Notes under the pieces: model-generated
Told to the model about the DNA's origin: nothing
What the model saw: the letters and a program-made list of their open reading frames with translations, nothing else
Databases searched by the model: none
Made by a program: the position numbers and the translations under genes
Assembly (NCBI GenBank): GCA_030704425.1
Contig: JAPDHM010000001.1
Coordinates: 744,001 to 808,000 of the forward strand
Direction of reading: 5' to 3'
Source of the DNA: Rhodobacteraceae bacterium IMCC1909
GTDB taxonomy: Bacteria > Pseudomonadota > Alphaproteobacteria > Rhodobacterales > Rhodobacteraceae
DNA length: 64,000 nt
Shown: positions 30,477-37,572 of the stretch, in pieces
How positions within the stretch are numbered: the stretch's first letter is position 1
Layout of the letters: every line of letters starts with the position of its first letter

Positions 30477-31622
30477 GTGGTATCCAAAAGCAGTGAGTAT
30501 TTGTGGAAGAAGAATGAAGTTTTCTATTTTCGTAGGCATGTGCCAGTGGACGTACAGAAGCATTATGAACGATCAAGCATCGTCATTTGCTTGAAGTCCA
30601 AGAGCAAGCCGTCAGCACTGAGAGCCAGTAAATCAATCGCCAGCAAGCTGGATGATTTTTGGTTTAAAATGCGTCTTGCCGAATTGGATGTCCCTGCATC
30701 TCACTTGTTGATCAAAGGCAAACCTAAAGAGGCATTTACTTCGTATGCTCCTAAATTGAGCGAAGCTTTATCGAAGTATTGTTCTTTAAAGGGGCAGGGC
30801 CGTGCAGCACTCTTCTTCAAAGCAGGAAAGCGTAATGTTGGTTATGTTATCGATCATCTTGGAGATCGCCCAATTGATACCTACAGCTCCGCTGATGCTG
30901 CATCATTCAGGGACTGGCTGATAGCTAGAGGGCTCAATGTGTCATCCATAGCTCGTATCTTTGGAACTGTTAAAGCAGTGGTAAATCTCACTATCCAAGA
31001 GCTTGGCTTAGACTGTTCAAATGCATTTTTAAATATCTACCTACCCAAAAAGGAAGAGGAAAAACGCAAACCATTGCGTGTCGATGAGATCATGTTGATC
31101 CAAAAAACGTGTTTGGAAATTGCCGATGAACGCAGACTATTGCTTGCCCTAATATCTGACACTGGGATGCGCCTATCAGAGGCTCTGGGGCTTGCGTGGG
31201 GCGATGTTAATCTTGAGCATGAGTATCCGCATATCAATCTTGTTCCGCATCTGTGGCGGCCGCTAAAGACCTCTGGGAGTAAACGACTTGTTCCACTCGT
31301 TGGAGTAGCTTTGACGTCGATAAAACTTATGCATCGGCAGTGGGTTAACACTCAGTTTCTGTTCCCGTCGTATACAAATGCTGAACGTTGCAATGGCAAC
31401 TCAGCTTCAGCGGCTTTGAACAAGTGGATGAAGGCTTACACGAAGCAAGGTGTAGTCCATTCATTCAGGCATAGTTTTCGGGATAGGCTACGTGCCGCTG
31501 AGGTGAGCACAGAGCTTACCGATCAATTAGGTGGGTGGGCATTATCTTCAGTGGGTCAAAGTTATGGAGAAGGTCATACGTTGGTGCAAAAGTATGCTGC
31601 GATGGAGCGCATTGTGTTGTAG
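30477..31622 (+). CDS. Tyrosine-recombinase integrase
   Basis: A 381-residue phage-type integrase. The catalytic residues are present: R232 in TGMRLSEAL, a beta-hairpin lysine near 264-269, H328 and R331 in HSFRHSFR, W354 in GGW, and the nucleophile Y363 in GQSYGEG. The N-terminal part is an arm/core-binding domain. The start is GTG at 30477, with GGAGG at 30464-30468 eight bases upstream; longer frames read through the tRNA and are rejected. The gene occupies nearly all the space between the two 81-bp inverted arms. It should catalyse recombination at the tRNA-Leu core. Confidence 0.88.
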   Translation: MVSKSSEYLWKKNEVFYFRRHVPVDVQKHYERSSIVICLKSKSKPSALRASKSIASKLDDFWFKMRLAELDVPASHLLIKGKPKEAFTSYAPKLSEALSKYCSLKGQGRAALFFKAGKRNVGYVIDHLGDRPIDTYSSADAASFRDWLIARGLNVSSIARIFGTVKAVVNLTIQELGLDCSNAFLNIYLPKKEEEKRKPLRVDEIMLIQKTCLEIADERRLLLALISDTGMRLSEALGLAWGDVNLEHEYPHINLVPHLWRPLKTSGSKRLVPLVGVALTSIKLMHRQWVNTQFLFPSYTNAERCNGNSASAALNKWMKAYTKQGVVHSFRHSFRDRLRAAEVSTELTDQLGGWALSSVGQSYGEGHTLVQKYAAMERIVL

Positions 31623-31623
31623 T

Positions 31624-31704
31624 CACATCATCTAAAACAAAACATTGCTTACAGATCAGTGCGATACATCGTGTATATGAAGTAGATTTGGTACCCAAGG
31701 CCGG
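31624..31704 (-). repeat. 81-bp inverted repeat, right arm with inverted att core
   Basis: An exact reverse complement of 30384-30464, beginning one base after the integrase stop. Its outer 17 bases (31688-31704) are the att core in inverted orientation. Beyond the core the sequence resembles the island side of attR, so the site as a whole has an attP-like layout. Confidence 0.95.
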
Positions 31705-31811
31705 TATTGTTTCCCTTCATATGCACCACGTACGAACTGATGCAAACAATAACAGTACCTTACGTATCTGCAGTTCATAATCAAGCATCACATTTATGAT
31801 ACCCATTTGGA

Positions 31812-32132
31812 TACCACAGCTATCTGCAGTCACTGTACGTAGAGAGAGACGGTGTAATCCTTATCGTTACTAGTACAGGGGATGTGATGGTGGTGATGGT
31901 GGTACACTGTACGTGATGTACACCTAAAGTGACCCTACCCTTAGGTGTCCAACATTGGACAGTTACCTATCGCATAGGGGTATGCAGGGGCCATGGGGGT
32001 ACCCTGGTATATGTATATGGGCTGTTACACAGATCAGGGTTTGTGAGAGGGGTTTAAGGTATCTATCTGTTAAGCGCTGATACTGCTCACATGCGCAACA
32101 ATACTAAAAATTTTTGCGTTGGCCCGTTTTAC
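31812..32132 (+). repeat. Long inverted repeat, left arm
   Basis: Roughly 90% identical to the reverse complement of 35585-35906. It includes short motifs of symmetry: GTGATGGTGGTGATGG, a pair GTACACTGTAC/TGATGTACACC, and GTCCAACATTGGAC. It sits 107 bases inside the inverted att core; the matching right arm sits 105 bases inside attR, so the spacing is mirrored. Confidence 0.88.
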
Positions 32133-32212
32133 AGGTGGGAATCCAAGGTACAGATTTGGTTTGCGGATGGGTTTGTTCTTTGGCAGTCTGTAGCGTGATG
32201 AGACCCATTGGA

Positions 32213-32374
32213 ATGGCCAAAAGTAGAATTGAAGAGACAGAAGAAGAATTTAATGCTCGGATGGCAGCAATAAGTTCTGAATCTAAGAACGCTAATAGAC
32301 CGCAAGCTAAGCCAATAGAAAGCTCAAAGGAAGTTTTCGGGGCGTTGTTTTCTCCATCGTCCAAAGAAGACTAA
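32213..32374 (+). CDS. Possible small acidic/basic protein
   Basis: A 53-residue frame starting MAKSRIEETEEEFNARMAA, hydrophilic and probably helical at its N-terminus, with ATG at 32213 (or 32198). The upstream ribosome site is weak and no homologue is recognised; a frame of similar length exists on the other strand. Included as a candidate only. Confidence 0.25.
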   Translation: MAKSRIEETEEEFNARMAAISSESKNANRPQAKPIESSKEVFGALFSPSSKED

Positions 32375-32381
32375 CAGCACC

Positions 32382-32537
32382 ATGAAACACCTCACCGAGC
32401 CAATACGGGCGATCCGCTTTGTAATTCTGGCGTTCATGACGACGATTGGAACGCAGGTTGTTGCCAAAGATATTAGCATTACCTGCACATATACTGGTTC
32501 TTATGATGACAAAGGATATGAAGGCAGGTTGGCCTAA
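32382..32537 (+). CDS. Short signal-peptide protein, probably truncated
   Basis: A 51-residue frame: MKHLTEPIRAIRFVILAF, MTTIGTQVVAKD and a tail ITCTYTGSYDDKGYEGRLA, then TAA. The first 29 residues look like a signal peptide with cleavage after VVA. The stop comes soon after, so it looks like the front of a longer secreted protein cut short. A distant echo of its coding start (AATACGGGCG region) is seen near 33990. Confidence 0.35.
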   Translation: MKHLTEPIRAIRFVILAFMTTIGTQVVAKDISITCTYTGSYDDKGYEGRLA

Positions 32538-32608
32538 AAAGGGTGCTTCAAAAACAAAATGACCGCCCAACAGAGAGAAACTCTTTGTTGAACGGCCACT
32601 GGTTCTAA

Positions 32609-33069
32609 TCCATCTGTCAGTCACCTTCAGCATAGGTTGCACCCATGCGTCCTGCGTTTAAGTCTCGGGAACAGCATCTAAAGATATTATTTCCGCCAAC
32701 TAATCGCCGATGCAATCATGACAATGATCCGAAGACCAAAATCTTTCCAACATCTGTGGTCTAATTTGCCGACTACCTTCTACATTAGCGAGCCAATGCT
32801 TCCTACGTTTTAGTAAAAGCTCACGAAATCCGAAGACTTCACTTACTTTTTATATCACGTCGATGCCTTTCCGTTTTCTCATCCGAAGATCAGAACTGTC
32901 CCAGCATCTGTAATCTAACTCATCAGTTACCTTCAACATCAGCGAACTGATGCCTCCTGCGTTTAATTTGTTTCCACAATCTCTGAAGAGCTTGTTTTCA
33001 CAATATAACCGCCAATGCTTTTGCTGATAATGACCCGAAGATCATAGTCCTCTCCAACATCTGTACTCC
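32609..33069. repeat. Three degenerate tandem repeats of about 150 bp
   Basis: Units at about 32609-32765, 32766-32918 and 32919-33069. Each has, in order, a block like ACCTTCAACAT, a block like ATGCCTCCTGCGTTTAA, a block like CCGAAGATCA and a block like CCAACATCTGTAATCTAA. Internal spacers vary in length and sequence. Short minus-strand frames start at equivalent points, but single-base shifts break them in each unit, so either the units are non-coding or they derive from a decayed coding cassette. Confidence 0.7.
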
Positions 33070-33217
33070 GACAGTGGTAATTTCGTTTTAGCCTTAAAAC
33101 TATTGCCAGCTTTAAAAACTGAAATTTCGTTACCCCCCAGACTAGACTGGCTTGGAGATTATATAGAAATCTGAATGTACAAAGCATAAAATTAGGAAAA
33201 AGCGCTTACTCACAGGC

Positions 33218-33248
33218 TTATCCCCAACTTTGTGAAAATTATCCCCAA
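33218..33248. other. Two DnaA-box-like TTATCCCCA motifs
   Basis: TTATCCCCAA occurs at 33218-33227 and 33239-33248 in the same orientation, 21 bases apart, each one base from the consensus TTATCCACA. No replication gene or iteron array is nearby, so a functional origin is doubtful. The rest of 33070-33546 holds no supported gene. Confidence 0.25.
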
Positions 33249-33546
33249 AAACTATGGATAGTGATGCGCAAAACAACAAAAAACGATAACGAATCGATTT
33301 TAGGACACCCAAATAATGAGCGATGACCGTCTCACTCGCTTTCATTCGCCAACTCAGCATCACCTGCGGCCTCTGTAAGCACCATACGATGCTAGAGGTG
33401 GCAAACCTTATAGCTGTCGTACAAACAATCCGCAGTCAGATCACGCTTAAGTTAGTATCTATGAGCGTTGTGCTGTTGATCCAAAAATGTTTAGCTGAAA
33501 AGGTATTTTGTGCTAAGATTTAGCTGAAACTAGGGAGATTATAAAT

Positions 33547-33837
33547 ATGCCAAAAGGATACTTAGTGGCCAACATTAGGGTCACTGATGCTGAGAAATTC
33601 CAAGCATTTGCAGGAATGGCGGCACCAGCTATCAAAAAATATGGTGGTAAAGTTCTAGCCAGAGGCCCTTTGGCTGATAGGCACGAAGGTAAACTCACTG
33701 GTACAGTTATGATGATTGAGTTTGAAAGTAAGCAAGCTGCCGAAACATTCTATTTTAGTGACGAATATCAAGCTGCAAAAGCTGTGCGTGAAACATGTTC
33801 AGATACCGACCTGATGATTATCGAGGGCGCTGAGTAG
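33547..33837 (+). CDS. DUF1330 small protein
   Basis: A 96-residue protein of the dimeric alpha-beta-barrel fold (DUF1330): KGYLVANIRVTDAEKFQAFAGMAAPAIKKYGGKVLARG, then EFESKQAAETFYFSDEYQAAKAVR. Function unknown; the fold resembles small stress- or antibiotic-monooxygenase-like proteins. ATG at 33547 is preceded by AGGGAGAT. It is complete and looks functional within the island cargo. Confidence 0.85.
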   Translation: MPKGYLVANIRVTDAEKFQAFAGMAAPAIKKYGGKVLARGPLADRHEGKLTGTVMMIEFESKQAAETFYFSDEYQAAKAVRETCSDTDLMIIEGAE

Positions 33838-34133
33838 TTCAGCTTTTATCCCAATCCTCTTTCTGAACAGCCTAACTAATATGAATCAAAGGGTTCCCTA
33901 CAGGCTCACACAGAGGCTCATACAGCGTGTGTAACGTCTGTATCATCGTGTGACAAAAAACCAAAGGTTATCACGCTTGTACGGAGCTAATACGGGCGCT
34001 TTGACGATAGTTGTTGTTTCTAACATTTGACATCAATTTTGAAGGTCAGAATGTTTAACCCGTGCACTCCACTACGCTTAAGTGTTTATGTGGCCTACAA
34101 ACATATAATTTTGTGGATTGGGATTAATCGCTC
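33838..34133. other. Gene-free gap with a 12-bp tandem repeat
   Basis: No gene is seen. AGGCTCACACAG at 33902-33913 is followed directly by AGGCTCATACAG at 33914-33925. The area near 33975-34000 weakly resembles the coding start at 32390-32420. Confidence 0.35.
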
Positions 34134-34523
34134 ATGGAAAAGACAATGCAAAACAAACCTCACAGATTTGGTGAGTTAACACCCTATTTCACTGTTACAG
34201 ATTCAGATTACTTCATCACTTTTTTGTCGGAAGTGTTTGCTGCCAAAATTGTGAAGGACAGCCGCTATGAAGATGGCACACTCCAACATGCAAGACTACA
34301 GATTGGTGATAGTCTAATCATGCTTAACCAAGCGAATGGAACTTATGCGGCAATGCAAATGCAGATGCATCTTAATGTTGCAAATGTAGACGACACTCTT
34401 GCAAAAGCGATCAGCAAAGGTGCGACTTCAATCATGAAACCTATGCTGCGACCTCATGGGGATAAGATGGCCGGTTTTTGCGATCCCATGGGCAATATCT
34501 GGTGGGTTGCGCAGATGGCTTAG
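34134..34523 (+). CDS. VOC-family (PhnB-like glyoxalase) protein
   Basis: A 129-residue protein with the paired beta-alpha-beta-beta-beta modules of the vicinal-oxygen-chelate fold: LTPYFTVTDSDYFITFLSEVFAAKIVKDSRYEDGTLQHARLQIGDSLIMLNQ, and MMKPMLRPHGDKMAGFCDPMGNIWWVAQM-like C-terminal module (written here as the segments MKPMLRPHGDKMAGF and CDPMGNIWWVAQ). The DPxGNxW ending is characteristic. Enzymatic role unknown. A cargo gene of the island. Confidence 0.82.
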   Translation: MEKTMQNKPHRFGELTPYFTVTDSDYFITFLSEVFAAKIVKDSRYEDGTLQHARLQIGDSLIMLNQANGTYAAMQMQMHLNVANVDDTLAKAISKGATSIMKPMLRPHGDKMAGFCDPMGNIWWVAQMA

Positions 34524-34558
34524 AGTAGTTTTGAGTGATGTGATTGAAACAAACACTA

Positions 34559-34747
34559 TCAGCCTCTCTTATATCCAACAGCCAAGTTATGATCTGTCTC
34601 ACATGTGTCACCTGAGCAGCACTCAAAAATATTAGACTTACAGATGACACATTGCTCATGCCCATGCACTACGACAGTGTTCAGAGGTGACTGGCATCTG
34701 GGGCAACGCTGCTGGTGTGCGTTGGCTGGATTCAAGAGATTATCCAA
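34559..34747 (-). CDS. Small zinc-ribbon protein
   Basis: A 62-residue protein with a Cys4 ribbon: CPRCQSPLNTVVVHGHEQC then CKSNIFECCSGDTC. It starts at TTG (34747) immediately after the TGA of the upstream CIA30-like gene, so it is likely translated by coupling. Ribbon proteins of this size act as metal-binding or nucleic-acid/protein-contact modules; role unknown. Confidence 0.6.
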   Translation of the reverse strand: MDNLLNPANAHQQRCPRCQSPLNTVVVHGHEQCVICKSNIFECCSGDTCETDHNLAVGYKRG

Positions 34748-35281
34748 TCAGTAAAACTCCAAGCTCTTCACCGATACATTAGCCGTATAATCCTTACCGT
34801 ATGCGACAATACCTATAGTTTTAATCTTGCTTTGGTTGAGTGTAGTTCTCAAAATAGATGACGACTTTACAAAAGCCTCAAACGGAAGCCTTACCTCATT
34901 CCATGAGCCGTTTGTTTGAAAACTATGCTGATAATAGTGCCAAGGTAAGCGAGTGTTGGTACTCCTGATGTGTAAATAATAAAGATCACCGTTGCCTTTA
35001 ACCATCAGTTTGATACCTGTTTTGCCCTTCGCCGCCTCCCATGCCACTGGTGACCGAACCTGAATAAAACCACCATTATTAGCTGTAGAAACTTCACCGC
35101 TCAGCCGAATGACTTGGGATGTTCCCTGATCTTCAAACTGTGCAGTTCCCTCGGAAATACCACCCATGACTGTATCTGCCAAATAAACCCATTGTCCTGT
35201 TTTGATGAGATTATTAGCCATTGAGCCACCATTTGTAAGGAGCAGTAACAGAGTAAACAGAGATGCTATAATCGTCTTCAT
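34748..35281 (-). CDS. CIA30-like (NDUFAF1-like) secreted protein
   Basis: A 177-residue protein with an N-terminal signal peptide (MKTIIASLFTLLLLLTNGGSMA) and a jelly-roll domain like CIA30/NDUFAF1: WVYLADTVMGGISEG, FIQVRSP, GIKLMVKGNGDLYYLHIRST, PFEAFVKSS, and the ending IKTIGIVAYGKD. In mitochondria the family aids complex I assembly; bacterial homologues are secreted or lipid-linked with unknown function. Four codons before the mature domain look like a cleavage site. Its stop abuts the zinc-ribbon start. Confidence 0.75.
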   Translation of the reverse strand: MKTIIASLFTLLLLLTNGGSMANNLIKTGQWVYLADTVMGGISEGTAQFEDQGTSQVIRLSGEVSTANNGGFIQVRSPVAWEAAKGKTGIKLMVKGNGDLYYLHIRSTNTRLPWHYYQHSFQTNGSWNEVRLPFEAFVKSSSILRTTLNQSKIKTIGIVAYGKDYTANVSVKSLEFY

Positions 35282-35371
35282 AGTTTTCTCCTTTTGCTCG
35301 TATTGATGACATATTGTGAGTTGCCCGTGTATTAAGACTTACTTGGTGAGCCGTTCCGTAATGTGATCCTA

Positions 35372-35473
35372 TTAGTCGCTCTTCTTCTTGAACATATCTA
35401 TCATCATCATGATTCTCATCACGAAGCCTTTGAAGGATTGTTTAGCGAACTCAGGCTTATCTGCATCAGACAT
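35372..35473 (-). CDS. Small basic peptide candidate
   Basis: A 33-residue frame (MSDADKPEFAKQS, then FKGFVMRIMMMIDMFKKKSD) with an amphipathic, Met-rich middle and a lysine tail. GGAA lies about seven bases upstream. No homologue is known to me. It could be a membrane-active peptide, but it may equally be chance in AT-rich DNA. Confidence 0.35.
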   Translation of the reverse strand: MSDADKPEFAKQSFKGFVMRIMMMIDMFKKKSD

Positions 35474-35482
35474 ATCATATTT

Positions 35483-35517
35483 CCGATCTTCTCAGCTTAT
35501 CCGATCTTCTCAGCTTA
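35483..35517. repeat. Short tandem repeat, 18-bp period
   Basis: CCGATCTTCTCAGCTTA at 35483-35499 and again at 35501-35517, separated by one base. It lies just upstream of the small peptide candidate and overlaps the likely control region. Confidence 0.8.
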
Positions 35518-35584
35518 ATAGATGTTCCTGTAAGCCTAACTCCACACGCTGTAACCAGTAAATCTTTATCTTGGATTCTCACCA

Positions 35585-35906
35585 GTAAAACGGGCCAACG
35601 CAAAAATTTTTAGTATTGTTGCGCATGTGAGCAGTATCATCGCTTAACAGATAGATACCTTTAACCCCTTCCACAAAACCTGATCTGTGCGACAGCCCAT
35701 ATACATATACCAGTGTACCCCCCATGGCCCCTGCATACCCCTATGCGATAGGTAACTGTCCAATGTTGGACACCTAAGGGTAGGGTCACTTTAGGTGTAC
35801 ATCACGTACAGTGTATCACCATCACCACCATCACATCCCCTGTACCAGTAACGATAAGGATTACGCTTTCTGTCTGTACTTTCAGTGACTGCAGATAGCT
35901 GTGGTA
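35585..35906 (-). repeat. Long inverted repeat, right arm
   Basis: The partner of 31812-32132, about 90% identical in inverted orientation, with scattered substitutions and single-base indels and a more diverged outer end. It lies 105 bases inside attR. Confidence 0.88.
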
Positions 35907-36011
35907 CGACACAGTGGACACACAAACTATCTTGCAATTCATTTTGGTTAACATAACCTACTAATAATACTGTCATGGAAATATGATTGGTGCATACGTT
36001 AGGGAATGACA

Positions 36012-36028
36012 CCGGCCTTGGGTACCAA
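36012..36028 (+). repeat. attR core, copy of the tRNA-Leu 3' end
   Basis: CCGGCCTTGGGTACCAA, identical to 30384-30400 and in the same orientation. It marks the right junction of the island; sequence beyond it should be the original chromosomal DNA downstream of tRNA-Leu. Confidence 0.9.
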
Positions 36029-36302
36029 CACTTCCTACTTCATGATGAAAATTTTAAAACCTTACGCTGGATCTGTCCTGACCAAGACGGGTTGAACACC
36101 GACCTGCACGGGTCGTTGTATAACTGGTTCAATATTCGAACTAGATCACCGCTCCATCTCATCCCAAACTCAAAACGTGAACGGACTGTAGTGGTGACGA
36201 TCTTGGCAAAGGAATGCACTTTAAATTTGGATTTAATTCCGAAGGTAAACTGAGTTTTAAGCCAAAATTGTGGATTTGAATTCAGTACAGTTAAGCATGA
36301 AC
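36029..36302. other. Gene-free chromosomal flank right of the island
   Basis: No supported gene. A plus-strand frame at 35987-36253 crosses attR and is rejected. The stretch probably holds the promoter of the GYD-domain gene. Confidence 0.35.
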
Positions 36303-36332
36303 CTGAAACTGAAACTGAAACTGAAACTGAAG
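36303..36332 (+). repeat. Hexanucleotide repeat (CTGAAA) upstream of the GYD gene
   Basis: Four perfect CTGAAA units and a fifth ending in G (CTGAAG), 17 to 46 bases upstream of the ATG at 36349. Slippage here would alter the spacing of control elements rather than the reading frame. Confidence 0.8.
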
Positions 36333-36348
36333 ATGAAAGGTGTAAGAA

Positions 36349-36678
36349 ATGGCAAAATACTTGGTGCGCGCCGGCTATAATGACAGCGGCTTCAAAGGCA
36401 TGGTTTCCAATCCGTCAGATCGAGGTGAAGCGATTAAAGGAATTACAGCTGCACTTGGGATCACGACCGAATGCATTTATTTCTCACCCTCCACGGCCGA
36501 AGCCATCATGATCGTTGAGTCTGATGCGGAAAAAAACGCGCGGCTCATGATGGTCGTGATGTCGTCGGGAACCTTCTCGGGCGGATCCATGGTCGAGCTG
36601 ATTGACACGGATAGCATGCTCGCTGCGATGCAAGACTCGGGAAAATTGCTTGGGACTTATAAATCGACAACGGGCTAA
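36349..36678 (+). CDS. GYD-domain protein
   Basis: A 109-residue protein of the GYD family (AKYLVRAGYNDSGFKGMVSNPSDRGEAIKGI; FSPSTAEAIMIVESD; SGGSMVELIDTDSM). The fold is ferredoxin-like; function unknown. The ribosome site AAAGGTG lies 8-14 bases upstream of the ATG. It is a single gene following the hexamer repeat. Confidence 0.8.
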   Translation: MAKYLVRAGYNDSGFKGMVSNPSDRGEAIKGITAALGITTECIYFSPSTAEAIMIVESDAEKNARLMMVVMSSGTFSGGSMVELIDTDSMLAAMQDSGKLLGTYKSTTG

Positions 36679-36853
36679 AGGTATGAGCGCGGCAAAAGGA
36701 TCTGTAACGTCACATGTTGCTTTCCTATCGGGATTGCGAGCGCTCAATAGGCGGTGACTTAAATTGCGTTTGGCGTGCAGGGGTGACTTGATACCGAACA
36801 ACGTAAGATCGTTCTTTAGGTATTGCATTTGAAGTAACTAAGGAAATGACGAC

Positions 36854-37264
36854 ATGATTGAAGCAAGTGGTGGACTGGCCAACTTTATTGCGATTTTAAT
36901 TCCTGCCCTCATGGGCGGGTTTTATGGGTATCGCTGCCTGTTTTTAAGTGATGGGTTTATCGATCAATACGGGCTTGGTGCGGGTTCTGAGTTTATGGTC
37001 AAGCTGAGTGGCACTTACACTTTCACGCAATCACTTATTTATTTCATACTGTTGTTGACCTTTCCAGTTGGGGCTTGGTCCGTCTTTGCCTTTGGGGCGA
37101 TCCAAGCAGCCTTATTCCTTGTGTTTGGTTATACGACGGTTAAGGGCAAATGGGCGCAAGTTGAAGGTGTAAAGGCGACAGCAGAGGGCTATATCGTGCC
37201 AGCCATATTGTTGGTTTTTCACCTTTATATAATGTTCACGATGGGTGACATCATTTACGCATAA
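36854..37264 (+). CDS. Small four-TM membrane protein, unknown function
   Basis: A 136-residue protein with four hydrophobic segments (about 9-27, 55-75, 78-96, 112-132). No catalytic motif is seen. The ATG at 36854 is preceded by AGGAAATGACGAC. It stands alone between the GYD gene and the tRNA. Confidence 0.6.
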   Translation: MIEASGGLANFIAILIPALMGGFYGYRCLFLSDGFIDQYGLGAGSEFMVKLSGTYTFTQSLIYFILLLTFPVGAWSVFAFGAIQAALFLVFGYTTVKGKWAQVEGVKATAEGYIVPAILLVFHLYIMFTMGDIIYA

Positions 37265-37288
37265 TATCTTGAGCCCATGAGGTATTTG

Positions 37289-37313
37289 GATCACCGGTGG
37301 CCGGCCGGTGATC
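37289..37313 (+). terminator. Hairpin downstream of the membrane-protein gene
   Basis: GATCACCGG pairs perfectly with CCGGTGATC around a 7-base loop, followed by only three T. It could serve transcripts from both sides. Confidence 0.6.
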
Positions 37314-37388
37314 TTTGCATCGACGCCATGATTGCTAAGGGGTTGACCTATTTCTCTGGCGGGCAAGACACCGCAGAAATGCAAAAAA

Positions 37389-37465
37389 TGGTAGGCCCGG
37401 CAGGACTTGAACCTGCGACCAATCCGTTATGAGCGGACTGCTCTAACCAGCTGAGCTACAGGCCC
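37389..37465 (-). tRNA. tRNA with CAU anticodon (probably tRNA-Ile2)
   Basis: A minus-strand tRNA with acceptor GGGCCTG/CGGGCCT (one G-T pair at each end), D arm AGCTCAGCTGGTTAGAGC, anticodon loop CTCATAA, variable TTGGTCG, T arm GCAGGTTCAAGTCCTGC, discriminator A and encoded CCA (37389-37391). The TTGGTCGC variable region resembles tRNA-Ile2, whose C34 is made lysidine; elongator tRNA-Met cannot be excluded. Confidence 0.85.
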
Positions 37466-37572
37466 CCGTAACCCCTGACTAGCAGAGAAATCTCAAGGGT
37501 CAAGCGGGCTTGATGGACATGTGTCGCCGAGCCTGTTATCGGAGCGGCAAATTTGGAATAAATGGTGCTCAA

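Larger units (their letters stand above)
30384..36028. mobile_element. tRNA-Leu-integrated island with inverted internal att site
   Basis: The island is bounded by direct copies of the 17-bp core CCGGCCTTGGGTACCAA at 30384-30400 (within tRNA-Leu) and 36012-36028. A third, inverted copy lies at 31688-31704. It carries a tyrosine integrase (30477-31622) and a cargo of small genes at 32213-35473. The integrase segment is closed by an exact 81-bp inverted repeat. The cargo segment is closed by a diverged inverted repeat of about 321 bp plus att-proximal similarity. The sequence is AT-richer than its surroundings, and no excisionase, replication or conjugation gene is recognised. Confidence 0.88.

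Noticed and set aside
32609-33069. CRISPR array
   Set aside because: Units are about 150 bp, diverged, without constant repeats and unique spacers, and there are no cas genes.
32963-33187. Minus-strand frame of 74 codons over the third tandem repeat
   Set aside because: The equivalent frames in the other two repeat units are broken by shifts, so coding is not supported.
33218-33248. Plasmid or island replication origin from DnaA-like boxes
   Set aside because: Only two imperfect boxes, no replication gene, no iterons; kept only as a low-confidence note.
35987-36253. Plus-strand frame crossing the attR core
   Set aside because: It spans the island junction and has no recognisable content, so it is a chance frame.
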